The notes under the pieces: model-generated | Seen by the model: the letters and a program-made list of their open reading frames with translations, nothing else | Database searches by the model: none | Told to the model about the DNA's origin: nothing | Origin: Epiperipatus broadwayi | Taxonomy: Eukaryota; Onychophora; Udeonychophora; Euonychophora; Peripatidae | NCBI GenBank assembly: GCA_028023455.1 | Contig: JAQFVV010000056.1 | Span: 6,221,717 to 6,285,716 of the forward strand | Length of the DNA stretch: 64,000 nucleotides | Direction of reading: 5' to 3' | Shown: positions 48,430 through 61,264 of the stretch, piece by piece | Layout of the letters: every line of letters begins with the position of its first letter | Position numbering within the stretch: the stretch's first letter is position 1 | Translations under genes and position numbers: made by a program

Positions 48430-50333
48430 GAGACGGATTGATTTCCATTTCAATGGATTTATTACTAAAATTAAAAAGGGAAAACAACTTCATTTTCATT
48501 AAATGTCTAAGGCTCAATTTTTTTTATTATTATTTAAAACACATACGCATTTATATTTTAAAATAGATTATTTAATGTTTATAAAATTGATTGTAAAATA
48601 GTTTACTTTTATTGTCTGTTTTAATCAATTTGATTAAAACAGGCAAGCTTGCAAATTATATATTCCTGTTGCTTTTATTGTAATTATTTTTAAAGTTAAT
48701 TCTAAAAAAAAAGTGGAGATTTAGTTTTGTATTTGTCGTTTTTGTTTCAATTATCCCTGGTTGGAAGTCTTAAATTAGATTGAGCAGGAAATTAATATTT
48801 GCCCTGCCTGGAATATAGAATGGACACTAATGAAAGTTTTGCACGGGAAATGTAGCGAGGCAACGATAGCCCACCAATTTTTCGAGAGAGAAGAGATTCA
48901 CTATTAGATACACACTTGGATTATGACCTGCAAAGAGATACCATTGTGAGTAGCTGTTCGGACGTTTAATTCCTACTAAAAACTTAAATAATTATTGACA
49001 AACTTCATTGCTGTGCAAGATGTCAAAATCCACCACTGTGAGTTTTGCCATCAATAGAATGTCTGGCTAATTTAAACAAAGGACAGACCCACGCCTACCA
49101 GCTCTCCTTCAGTCATGCCATGAACCTCTAAAATAAACACTGCCTCTACCTTGCCGAGGTCAAAGGACCTGAAAGATGAACTATTATCAAAAGTGTGCAC
49201 TCGTCACTAAATCACTAGAACTCTACCTTACCGTAAGCTAAACTTTTTCGTATTCTAGCCAGGGTAAATAAATTGCGTTTAATTAAATCTCCGCTCAATC
49301 TAATGATAAATATGTTTTAAAATGGTATTAATTGTTTTCTTATTATTATTTATTATCTGTATGTACTCTTTTCTAATATTTAAAGTGTGTCTTGGAATCT
49401 TAGTTTTAAGATTACAAGTTTGTTTGCAATTTTCGTTTATCAGAGCGTGCATTAGGAGATTGTATTTTATATGTTTAATATATACCTGATTATTTTGATA
49501 ACTATTACAAAACGCATTGGCAGTTTTTGTAGTCTTTATTTATTCACCTGCCCTTAGTTGTAAAATAAAGAATCTTTAAGCATGTTTCATTTGCGCTGTT
49601 TGTGCAAACAACAAAATCTTTTTGCTGGCTATTTGTCAAGTTATTTCTTTGGGTTGACTGAAAATAGTCTATTTCTTTCTGGATTACGTAGGATCATAAT
49701 CAAATATCTTTTGCTGTCTTATGTGTGAGATCAACCATGTTGACTTTGAATGTAGTATTAAGCGCAGCAGTCCTGCGGCGTTTTAACGACAGTAGTTAGA
49801 ATATTACTGCTCAAACGTCCGCGCTGGTTATGTTGATTTCCACCGGGACAGTAACTGTTTTATTATTCCTGATTCAGGAAGCTAGGGTTGTTGTTTGTTT
49901 TTGTAATTTTACAACAAGCCAGCAAGAAGATATTACCCTAACCATTTCTTATAGTTTAAGTGAGAGAATTTTGCTGCCAAAATGTTTAATGCCTTCATGT
50001 TTGTCGTACTCTTGTGCACTCTCTGGTAAATACGCGTATGTTACTATAAGCCACTTTTGTATTCGTGGCTAGATGTCTTCACTGTATTGCACAACTTTTA
50101 ATAAAATTAATAAATTGTTTAAACTTAATTTGGCTGATGTTTGTCTTTGTGCTTTGATTTCTCAACTGTCTAAATAATATTTAAGATATCTTGTTCCTCC
50201 CTGAGTGTATTTCGGTGACTTTTGATTCACATATCCTGTCCTCCCTAAAATAAATGTCTAGTTCCTATTTTCAGACTAGTGGTGCCCCCAGGGTCAGTAT
50301 ATTCGAATCTCAAAGATCTTTCTCCCGTTACAA
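48430..50333. other. Less AT-rich insertion, possibly a long LTR
   Basis: This segment breaks R3 copy 2 and is clearly less AT-rich than its flanks between about 48760 and 50330. Its right end CTCCCGTTACA is followed by a TA run; read on the minus strand it begins TGTAACGGGAGAAAG, a common LTR-like start. On the plus strand it carries AATAAAATTAATAAA near 50100 and TGGTGCCCCCAGGGTCAG near 50280, which resembles a primer-binding site. These hints point in opposite directions, so the orientation is unresolved. The 80-residue frame at 49830-50072 has a hydrophobic start and eight Cys, but I recognise no domain. A host exon region remains possible. Confidence 0.3.
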
Positions 50334-50346
50334 TATATATATATAT

Positions 50347-51902
50347 TGTAACAAAAAAACCCTCTATAATAATGTTTCACCTAACACACAACACAAAAAA
50401 TATACATGCTTACATATGTATATTTAACTAAAACTGTTCTGACTTAATTACTATTGATCAGAACGTCTTATGAATTCATTCTCATTAGCTGTAATACATT
50501 CCCAATGCATATTTATGGTCATCCATAGAATTCCAAGTGCCAGTCTTATAAAAATATAAGAATTACACGAAGTGAATATATTACCAATGAGAGCCACTAC
50601 CTTAAGAAATATGAGAGGTTTTTGACATTTGGCTAGCTCAGTCTCAGGTTGGGTGGCATCATGGCCGAGACTAGGCACAAATGAGAGAAGAGTTTTAAAA
50701 CACATATAAAATACACATAACAAAAATATTATAATAAGATTTCTAGATAGTTTCTTTAACAAACCAGATTTTATTTAACTATTTCAAAAGACAATTATTA
50801 TTCTTTTGAACATTAAGAAAAACAAATATAATTTAACCCTTTGAACATAACTATAATTAGAACTTTGCCATTTTGATACACATGAACACAACATTCTTTC
50901 CAATATTTTTTATCACAAATAAATTAGGTAGCAAACGCCGATAGAAAGAGTTTACTTCACATGACCTCATATACTAATCGCAATATTAATGTCTGCAAAT
51001 AAAAATTTAATAAAAGTTTTCTTTTGTTTGTTAGTTGGATTTTCATGTGCACATTAGGAAATGGTTAATACTTTCTTTCTTATTAAAAATCAATACATAA
51101 AGTTCTTTTACCTGAATATCCCTAGGGAATTTGTAGAAGAATATTTTGTTTACTTTTAAGAGTTCCGATAAATGCAGGTAATAAACATAGAATTCATTGC
51201 AAGGTTTCCCAATCTTTGTTTTCTTATACAGCCGTCGATTGATGAGACTCCGCTTTGGTTCCGATGTTGGTAGTTATCTTAATCCAAAGGCATCTTGTTA
51301 TCATTGAACATAGCAGCTGCAGTTAGTGGGAATTAGGGGTTCGAGCCCAATACGTTATGCTCTTACCCCAACATTTCCTTTTGATCCGCCATTAGGTAAG
51401 TTTAAAATTTAAAATTTTTAAAATTCGATTAATGATTCTACTGTCAACAACTCAAGTTCTGCAGAGACAAGACCAGGAGCATTCTGGGTCCCTTTCTTTT
51501 ATAGTTCCCGCCATTCATTCTAGAAGATTCTTTCAATCTCAATTCCTGTTCCAATTGCTGCCTAACCAGATTTTAGTTGATGTGCAAAAAGCTTTTATCA
51601 CTGCTTTTATTGTAAACAAAAGAAAGTAATAATTCCATTTCTGCTGGAAACTTCTAGGCTTTTATAACATGAAATAAAACCTCATTTCTATCTCTTCAAC
51701 CACCAAACCCATTCACATACACGTTCGTAACACGAACATACACATTGTTTCAAAATGACAGAGCACCTCCCCACCTAATTTGTGTATTTGTATAGCTACC
51801 ACTGTGTAATAAAATTAAATGTATATATATATATCTACCTATACCCATAATTACCATCATCTATGATATTATTTGTGACTGGGTTCGAACACATTCTGTC
51901 AC
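50347..51902 (+). other. Second insertion-like segment starting TGTAAC
   Basis: It lies between two TA runs (50334-50346 and 51903-51917). It begins TGTAACAAAAAAACCC and ends GAACACATTCTGTCAC. Two T-loop-like sequences (GGGGTTCGAGCCCA at 51335 and GGGTTCGAAC at 51881) are present without the rest of a tRNA. The ORF at 50451-50762 (minus) and the one at 51432-51629 have no recognised domain. It is probably a solo LTR or a non-autonomous element; the evidence is limited to the ends and the interruption of R3. Confidence 0.3.
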
Positions 51903-51917
51903 TATATATATATATAT

Positions 51918-51975
51918 CATAGTACCTTTAGCTGTGCTTCTCTGCATATAGATAAAACAGTATACATTCAACTTT
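51918..51975 (+). repeat. Dispersed repeat R3, copy 2 (right end)
   Basis: ATAGTACCTTTAGCTGTGCTTCTC and AGATAAAACAGTATACATTC match 43643-43695 of copy 1 just after its TATC array. The match shows that the sequence from 48430 to 51917 is inserted DNA. Confidence 0.65.
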
Positions 51976-52139
51976 GAATTTACGATTAAATCATTATTTA
52001 CCAGAAAATAATACACTTGACTTCATTTAAAGATTTTTTTTTTTTAGCAAGCAAAAAAAATTCTACATATTTACATTTTACTTCTGATAAAATTAAAAAA
52101 AGAGATCGTAATCCAAATAAAAAGCTTATTATGTTATCA

Positions 52140-54013
52140 ATTTTAGAAAGCTATTTTCGGTAGTTGAATGGCAAATAATCGATGCTCATTGGCTGCGCTT
52201 CTTTCAAAAAAGAGATTCTCATGGCATAGTGACTGAGAAATCCCCAAAATGTCCCACAAAAGACAAAAACATGATATTCACACTTTTCAAAACTCTTGAG
52301 CAAATGAATATGAATTTGTACAGCAAAAAGATTGTGTTGTGTGTATATTCATGCTGTGAAAGTATTGTATGTCATACTTCAAGTGTACAAAGATATTATC
52401 AAACTAAACATGTGTTCATGTACAAAAATTCAGATGAGAAAAGTGAAGCTAGAAAAAAGCTGTTTCTACCTTTAAGAAACAAACTAATTATTTTAGTCAA
52501 ATAATTGAAACCCAAAATAAAGCCACCGAATGTAGTTATACAATTGTTCATTGTGTGGCTTTGAAAGGCAAACCTTTCACAGTTGGACAGTTCATCAAAA
52601 AAACGTTTTTGAAAAATGCTAAAATCTTATTCAGTGATCTACCATATAATAAACAAATGATACTGTCTTGAATTCAAGAAATACCAGCTTCTGTAAGATC
52701 AATTCAAAAAAGAATAATTGACATGGCCAAAGATGTTATAACAAAAGAGAAAACCAGTTTACAACAAGCTGTTGCATTCAGTGTTGCTGTTGATGAAAGC
52801 ACTGATGTAAATGATGTGGCACTCTTAGCAATAGTTGCATGATATTGTGACAACAATCATATTTATGAAAGATTGTGTTGCTTGATTCCTCTTACTGGTA
52901 CAACAAAGAGACATTATATTTTCACTGCATTTTTCAAATATTTTGAAAATCAGAAAATCAACATAAATAAAATATTTAGTGTTACTACTGATGCCAGTCT
53001 TGCAATAGTCAGAAAGAAAAAGGGATTTGTTAAATTTCTTGAAAATCATATTAAACATCAAATATTGAATTTCCACTGCATTATACACCAGGAAAATTTA
53101 GTTGCAAAAATCTCATCACAATGTTTAAATTCTGTAATGGACAGTGTAATTAAAATAAGTATTTTCATAGTTTCTCATTCTTCATTAACATATAGGCAAT
53201 TTAAATCCCTTTTGCAAGAAATGATAGTGCATACACAGACCTCCCTCTATACAGCAATGTTTGTTGGATTAGTCAAGGTAATGTCGTGAACAGGTTTGTA
53301 TCATGTCTGAAAAAAATCAAGATGTTTCTTGATGAAAAAGAACATTTTCCGGAAATAAATAATGAAGACTGTTTATGCAAATTGATGTTTCTGATGATAT
53401 AATTCAACACCTAAATGAGTTAAACTTGCATATGCAAGGGAAGGGTCAGTAAACTTTTTGAATATTGGAAAGGATTTGCATCAAAATTAGATATATTTTG
53501 GGTGTAATATTACCACTAACACCTACAAGTACTTTCCAAATGTAAAGGCCCATATAAACCAATTTAACTTTAACAAAGATGAACTTCAAAAATACACTGA
53601 AGCTCTCAGAAAAGAATTTTCCAAATGATGTGAAGACATCCAAATACACACCTGACTTGATTTCAAAATGACTCCATTTGATTTATCTCTTTTTGAGTGG
53701 ATGGATATTGATAGTTTTGAAATGGAATTAATCAAATTAATGTCATCAGAATTGTGGAAAACTATATTTGTAGAATTGCAGAAAACTCTTGACAGGAACT
53801 GTCTAGAAATGTCGGCTGTCATTCTCAATTATTGGGTATCATTATCTGAAAGATTTAATTCTTTGAAAAAACTGCTTGTGCTCTGCTTTCAGCATTTGGT
53901 TCAACTTACTTACGTGAACAAATTTTTTCACATATGGAAAATATTTTGAGTTCACAAAGACGTTGCCTAACACATAAACATTCAGAAGCATGTGTGAAGC
54001 TAAAAGTGACCTG
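52140..54013 (+). pseudogene. hAT transposase of ZBED/Charlie type, broken
   Basis: A BED-finger-like N-terminus lies near 52335-52410 (VLCVYSCCESIVC, then VQRYYQTKH), with Tyr where the first zinc-binding His is usual and irregular Cys spacing. The body gives TVGQFIKKTFLKNAKILF, the catalytic block VAVDESTDVNDVALLAIV (Asp near 52792), CCLIPLTGTTK, and IKHQILNFHCIIHQENLVAK (about 53051). The C-terminal dimerisation domain reads LLSAFGSTYLREQIFSHMEN (about 53884). Stops or frame changes occur near 52501, 52670, 52841, 53287, 53400-53630 and 53840. This is typical of the hAT subgroup that gave rise to vertebrate ZBED5 and FAM200-like genes. The density of lesions shows it is inactive. Confidence 0.85.
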
Positions 54014-54452
54014 ACATTGAGCAAAGAGATACCAGGGCAATGTTCACATTAATTTATTTTAATAATAAAAAATGGCTAATCATATTAGAATTCATGATAG
54101 TTTTTTTCTTATTTAAATTATATATTTTGTATAGGTAAAAAGTTGTAATTTATAATTTGTAATATAATTTTTAATAAGTATGTTAAAAATTACAAATTTA
54201 AAAATGGTATTTTTCGCATGATTCTAACTATTTTAAAATATTGAATGATCAATAATATAAGATCCAGTTATAATGAACTTCAAAAGCATATATTATATAG
54301 TGGTGTATATTATATACTATAATATTATATATATCATTTTGAAGCCCATTATAACTGAACCAATTTTGATAATATAATATAATAAGGTTGGTAAAACCAT
54401 GTCGGCGCATGGAATAACATTGTAACATAGGTTCGGCACCACACTACTAAAT

Positions 54453-54467
54453 GGTTGCTGACCCCTG
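54453..54467 (-). repeat. hAT right terminal inverted repeat
   Basis: GGTTGCTGACCCCTG is the complement of CAGGGGTCAGCAACC, a standard hAT/Charlie-type end, 440 bases after the transposase stop. The following eight bases are ATCTATAT. No matching left end was found upstream of 52140, so the element appears to have lost its 5' terminus. Confidence 0.75.
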
Positions 54468-54475
54468 ATCTATAT

Positions 54476-57438
54476 AGTTCTTGAACTTGCTCTACTACTA
54501 AACTAAACCACAGAAAAAAGTGTTGATGAATGATCAAATGAAGCAAAAACTACCAAGTCTGTATTTTCATTATCAATCTTGAAGTCAAAAATTTATAATA
54601 AAATAAGGCATAGACAAAAAATAAATAAATAAGTAGATGTAATTATATATATAATGCCATTAATTTTTATTTTAATTAAATATTGACTTTGGTCTCATAA
54701 ATGAATAATATATCTAATTTGAGAAGAGACTTCAGAAAATAAGAAATCTTGGTTTTTTTTTTATTCTATGGTTAGGGTTGTATATTGAAAAAGGTTTTCC
54801 TGTTTATTATTTAAATATTTTTTATTATTTTGTATTCTTTTGTCTGCAAAATTGTTTTTTCTTCTTCTTTTTGCAGCTAGCGATAATCATTGCTAATATA
54901 GTCTGTGTTATAGACGAAACACGGGAGTAATTTTAATAATAGCTGTTTTAATTTGTAAATCGCTTTTAACTCTATATGCACGCGTACACACAAAACATCC
55001 TTTAACAAAAGTGTTTTATAATAAATCTCTACAAAACATTTTTTTTTACTTGTTGTTTGGCTTAATGAAATTGGACTTTCATAGAGGTTAGTACTAATGG
55101 TTCTACTTTAGTTAGCTTAATGTAACAAATTGCAAAACCTAGTTTTTATAGGCATCTTAATTATACTGAGGAATGCCCCCCCCCCCCCAGCTTGTACAGC
55201 TCAAAAGACTGGAAAGTAAAAAGAATTTCACGTTTTTGATCTAAATTTGATTGCATTATTTGACTGATTGAACAGTCTTTTATCACAACAAGATTAAATG
55301 AATATTTATCTTCCTAAAATTTATTTCAATTTTTAAATGTTAATAATATTTATTAATTATTAATCACCACCACAGAAAAATGAAGTGTTATCACTAGAAT
55401 ACTTTTTAGTTATTCCATCATGTCTTGGACAGATAATTTAAAACATAGAAAATATTTATGTAATACTCATAAAAAATATTATCATTATTAAGTACAATAC
55501 CAACTGGGGTACTTTTTCATGTGTTTCTTCTCTTACTTTATTCCTTAATAACTATAAATGCAGTTTTTAGTTGTAGAAATAATTGTAGTAATTTGTTCTG
55601 GCTTCTTAATTATTTGATCATGATTTAAAATTAGAATTCACTCAACAATTTTTTTTTTTAATTTTCTTTTTATAATAGTCTTATGACAAACAACCAATAT
55701 ATTCATTGTTCCCATTATGTATTTCACATTTTAATTTATTTTTTTTAAATATACATTTAAAAAGTGATTTTTTAGAATTTTTTTTATTTGTAAACTTACA
55801 TTTCTAAGAAACCAAGATCAATTTATTAATTCATAATATTAAATAAAAGTTTTAACATTAAAATGTTGAACTATTGATCAAATTTATCAATAGGGATAAG
55901 AGAAAAAAGCTTTGAAATATATAAGGATTAACTCTGTTAATGATAATTAACATATTTTGGAATATTGTGACGGTGCTGCTGTGCTCAGTTTTAAATCCCC
56001 TTTTTTGGTCTTTATCACTATTTATATCCATTTTGTGTTAAAAATTTAAATTAAATAAATATTGATTTATTACTTATGAAAAAAAAAAATCTAGAGATTT
56101 CAGTAGTGCATAGAGTGGTCTACAGAGAAAAACATCAGAATAAGCCTCTAAAAAGCATAGAGCTTTTTTGATTGGTTAATTCTTTTATAGTGAGTATTAA
56201 TAACCTTATATACTTGTAAAAAATAGGAAATAATAGTATAATTAATTATTTTTACATAATATTTTATAATAATTATTAAAAAATAAATATTCATGTTTAC
56301 ATTTAGTTTTTTTTAAAAATATGTTTAACTTTAAAAATATAATTAAGAAATTTAAGTAATGTTAAAATTAAAACAACCATAATTATGACCGGTCAAACAG
56401 CACGGTTTCAAATTTTTGTGATAATTTAGCTCCTTAACTGATTAATATTTTCTATTAATTGTCCTAGTGGCTATATTTATTAATATTTAACATTTGATTT
56501 TAGAGTAAAAATTTTATTCTATATTAAAATTCACCAAATTGAACTTGATTTCTTAGAAATTTGTAAATATTGGGGGGGGGGGTGAATATATATTGAAAAC
56601 AAAAGATTTTTTTTATCATTGTCCAATGGAAAGAAAAGAAAACACACTTGTGAACCAAAAAATAAATAAATACATAAAAATTTTCTTCTCTGAAATTTAT
56701 TTTTAAATGGAACAACTAAATCTGAAAAATCTATAAAATTCTGTTATAAATTGTTAAAATTTCATTTGTAATTTTAGAATATCTCAAAAGATCCTACCAT
56801 AGTTTTGATAGGCTGTTGTTGATTGGTTCACAAGGCATGGCCCATCATACTCATGGTATTTTTCTTTGATAACATTATAACTGACTTTATTAACTGCTAT
56901 TTTTAAAATTAAAATATATAATATTAATAAAATCAAAGTGTATACATATACTTTTTGAGCTTAAATAATTATTATATCATTATTATATATAAATAATAAA
57001 TATTTAATAAACTGCACCAAAAATCATATTTTTAGTTATTCCAAAAAAAATTTCTCAAAGTAATCTCACAATCTTGAGACAATCAAAAACATCAAAACAT
57101 AGAGGCTGGAATAAATACACTTTAATCTTTACTATCTATGGAAAATACTGATCTTTTCAGATTTATTTTTGATATAATAAATCAATATTTGTTAGCAGTT
57201 TTGCTATTTTTTAAAGCAAACAGCCAGAGAAATATCATTAAAGAAAGCTGAAATAAAGCATTTTAAAGTGGAAGAACTACCAGCACCATTGCCAAAGTAA
57301 ACAGATATCAGTTTAATGAATTAGTGTTCAATGAAATACATTAATGAATGACTTAAATATTGGAATAAGTACAAGTCAGATTTTATAATTCACATCATTC
57401 ATTCCATGTCAATTAATTGGAAAAATATGTATGTTTTG

Positions 57439-57470
<32 letters not shown>
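54476..57470. other. Unassigned AT-rich DNA
   Basis: No gene is supported. Notable items are a C-tract at 55177-55188, a G-tract at about 56571-56582, and GTGTTATAGACGAAACACGG at 54905, which could be an eroded retroelement tail. Confidence 0.5.
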
Positions 57471-57472
57471 TG

Positions 57473-60417
57473 TAACAGTCAGATTTGTACATTCATGTAA
57501 CAAAATCCAGATTGCAGACAGTATATCAAAGTTGACAGAATGAGATGGTGAGGTCTCAAATTTGGCCAAACTTCAACTTGTTTGCTAGTATCCATGATTT
57601 AACACCTTATGAATGGCATTTCTGAGGTTACACATGGGTCTTAATTCAATTTGTGAGCTGACTCCGAACAGGGAGAAACTTGAGATGCTAAGGTTGGCTA
57701 GCAATTAACTCAATGGGTTGCAATAGACTGCTAATTATACTAATTAACTTAATAGAACAAGGCATATTAGACATGTAAAATCATTAAGGGATTTGAAATA
57801 AGATAATATAGATTGGATTGAAATAAAACTATGAGCAAGAAAGATATGAAACAAGTTTTATATTTTAAACAGGTTTATTAAAATGATAACATAAAATTAA
57901 GTAAAAGAAAATGACAAGGATTATCTAGTGTTAAGTTGTGTGTGATCAATGCAGGCAGGCGTTTACATAGTGGGTGAGACTATTATCAATACACCTTTCT
58001 CATCTTAACATATTAAAATAGGTATAAGTGCAGTTAACAAATTACACCTATAATCATTTAATATGCCTATCCTATTGTGCATGATTTGTGAATGTTACAA
58101 AACAATAGCCCAGCCAAGATGATGACTACATATAGCTCAAAGATGGCTGTTATATATATTAACAGTGAGAGCAAATAAATAAGCTTAAGATAATGCAGAT
58201 TTAACTTGGTAATCAAGATTTGAGTTTCAGTCTAATGCTGAATAGTTAATTAATAAGCGAGACAAAAACTGGTTACTTTTAGATTGGCGTATATATATAT
58301 ATATATACACTATGGTGCTACATAAAATACTAAGAAATAAGTCTGTGGCATGAATGATCAATTATTCAAGAGCTTCAGCATCAAATACTCGGTGCTCTGA
58401 GATCGGATGGTTTGCTGCAATTAATATATGAACAGATAAGTTCGGGAACTCCACTTGGCTTTATAGACATGGTCTGTACTCTTGTGTTCCAGTTCTAATA
58501 AAGATAGCCATAGCTGAAGTAAAGGATGGGGTGGTCAATCACTGTGAATCCATTTAAAAAGATGCAGCAAAACGTGAATGTACCATTGTGTACTTTATAA
58601 GGACACACTTGCAATGCACACACAAAATACCAATATGTATACATATAATTAATTAATTGTGCCTGAAATCAGATAGCTTCCATCTGCCAAATTAGCACAA
58701 CCCAGTTCTTAAACTAGCATTATAACTATACTAACATAAAGGGCTTAAAGTAAATTATAATCTAAGTTAAAATACTGAATCTTCATTTATATATTTGAAT
58801 TAAGGGGGAAACATATATTTGATGGGCATTAATAAACATTAACAAATATACTTTAATATCATCTCTAGCTAGCACATCACTTCTAACCAATAGATATCAA
58901 AAGTCATAAGTTATAATAACTGACTAAGCAAACCCTCTTGAAATATAATGCAGTTATAGCATATATAAAATAATGATAATAACAAGCATGTAGGGATCGA
59001 TTATTATCCATCAATAGAGTATTTCAAAACAGCAATTTAATATGTGAAGTAGCATTCCTAAATTATTTAAAATGGAGATTTAATTATCTCCATTGAAAAT
59101 TCATTAACAATAAGTATTTGCTGGCTGTTTCGAAAGATGGCATATTATAACATATATAATAAATTTAGAGAAAATAGTTAAAACAATAAATCTAAGCATG
59201 ACCACAGTTTTAAAAAATTTAAATCATAACTGATTGCAGTTATTTATAGATTATAAAAGATAAATTATTTTACTTGATAAAGATGAATTCAGACAAGTTT
59301 CCAAGATTAGAAGAATAAATTATTTTACTTTATAAAGATGAAGTCAGACAAGTTTTACATAGTTACTTTATAAATGATTTAATTTAACAGATTTTAAAAA
59401 AATAAGATTGAATGTTCATTGTAGTAAATAAACTAGCTTAATATTAAAATTACAGATTTATAAATACAATTTATTCAAACTTCAAACATTTTCTAGCAAA
59501 ACTTTATTTGTACATACACCTACATTTCGACTGACCTGCAGTCTTCTTCAGAGCTATGATATAATGAACAAAATAAAAAAAAACATAACTATATAATAAC
59601 ACCATAAAAAAAAATTTTTTTTAAACAATAAAAAACTAAAAACAACATAAAATATATATATATTAAAAAATTGAAATAAATAATCAAACCCAAATAAAAC
59701 AATTAATATAAAATAAAATGTACTACATAAATAAAAAATAAATATAAATTATACATGTGTATTCTTAACTTTATACATATATACATTCAAGGACAACTAT
59801 TAATCTAAATATTATCTATTTTATTATTATTAACAATCTACTAATTATCTGTATTCTTCATAAACTTAAACTTTATGATTAGTAACTAAAATGAAGAATA
59901 GAGATAATTAGTAGATTGTTAATAATAATAAAATATATAATATTTAGATTAATAGTTGTCCTTGAATGTATATATGTATAAAGTTAAGAATACACATGTA
60001 TAATTTATATTTATTTTTTATTTATGTAGTACATTTTATTTTATATTAATTGTTTTATTTGGGTTTGATTATTTATTTCAATTTTTTAATATATATATTT
60101 TATGTTGTTTTTAGTTTTTTATTGTTTAAATTTTTTTTTTTATGGTGTTATTATATAGTTATGTTTTTTTTATTTTGTTCATTATATCATAGCTCTGAAG
60201 AAGACTGCAGGTCAGTCAAAACGTAGGTGTATGTACAAATAAAGTTTTGCTAGAAAGTGTTTGAAGTTTGAATAAATTGTATTTATATGATATTACAGCA
60301 AACATAAAGAAAAGTGTGATTTTGGTAAAATTAATTACAGATTTAAAGATTAAATTATAGAGCTCTGCAGTCTTGGAAAAGAATATTACCAATCTTCTTG
60401 GTTGTAGCTTGTAAATG
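57473..60417 (+). repeat. Dispersed non-coding repeat family R1, copy 3 (with nested insertion)
   Basis: It starts TGTAACAGTCAGATTTGTAC after CA and TA runs and follows copy 2 block for block (CTTCAACTTGTTTGCTAGTA, AGAAAGATATGAAACAAG, AAGATTTGAGTTTCAGTCTA, GATAGCCATAGCTGAAGT). It has an extra stretch at about 58840-58950 relative to copy 2. The sequence jumps at 59460 to a fold-back insertion and resumes at 60346 through GAGCTCTGCAGTCTTGG. It diverges from the other copies after about 60417. Confidence 0.6.
59461..60332. mobile_element. Fold-back retroelement-tail insertion flanked by a 13-bp direct repeat
   Basis: AATTACAGATTTA occurs at 59448-59460 and 60333-60345, and removing one copy with the insert restores the R1 sequence seen in copy 2. 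The arms 59460-59859 and 59889-60287 are complementary with few mismatches. Each arm ends in CTGAAGAAGACTGCAGGTCA, then ACGTAGGTGTATGTACAAAT and AAGTTTTGCTAGAAA, a Penelope- or LINE-like 3' tail. About 45 unpaired bases lie between the right arm and the second direct repeat. No protein-coding block is present. Confidence 0.75.
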
Positions 60418-61260
60418 GCACGTGATTTACTTGATTTGAGACAATATGAATTTATTGTTATAGATAAGATTAAAACAATAAAATTTAATATATCAAGCAA
60501 TTATGATAAACAACTTTTAATTAAATGTTACGATATAAAAGCAACTTTTTGCCATACTCCAAATTTTATAGCCTGCCAAAAATCCAAAGCTAACACACTT
60601 TTTAGATTTATTGTTTGTTCTATTGGTTCACAGAGGATTAGTTTTTCAGTATTTATATCCTTTAACTGATATGATTCTATAAAAAATTAAAAATTCATTG
60701 CATTTTATTTCCATCATTAAAGATTTTAAACTATCCTGTTTGATTTTTGATCTCTTTTGATGCCATATCTATATATCACTGGGCATTTTGAAGAAGCTTT
60801 AACAATTATTTCACAACTGATAATGTTGTTCTCATTTTTTTTTTATTTTTAGAGTTTTTAAAAACATAGTTCAAAGGGTTAATGTGGTATTTTATTATAC
60901 CTTATAATTGTAGACTTGTTTATGTTTTTTTTTTTTTTATAACTGAGGTTAGCAAAAAAAACTTCAATGTGATTTTGGATATATTTTAATATATTTTGCA
61001 ATCTGTCTTTGTGGAACCAAGAACAATATGACATTCACATCATGTTCATGGTTAACCTTGAGAACTTTATTCATTTTATATTTCTTTTTGCTTTTGTATC
61101 TCTGTTTATTTGTTTAATATAAATATAGGTGTTTTATTTTTTAGACCTATTTTAAAAATTGCTAATTTTCAGAAAGACTACTTGTCAAAAAAGTCAATAT
61201 TTATTCTCATTAATCACTGACCATTATATTTTACGTGGCAAAGATTACTAGATAGTTTTG
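60418..61260. other. Unassigned AT-rich DNA
   Basis: The 84-residue plus-strand frame at 60415-60669 crosses the R1 edge and has no recognised domain. T-tracts occur near 60840 and 60927. Confidence 0.4.
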
Positions 61261-61264
61261 TCAA

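Noticed and set aside
51335-51348. tRNA T-loop-like sequence GGGGTTCGAGCCCA
   Set aside because: No D-arm, anticodon arm or acceptor pairing at tRNA spacing could be placed around it.
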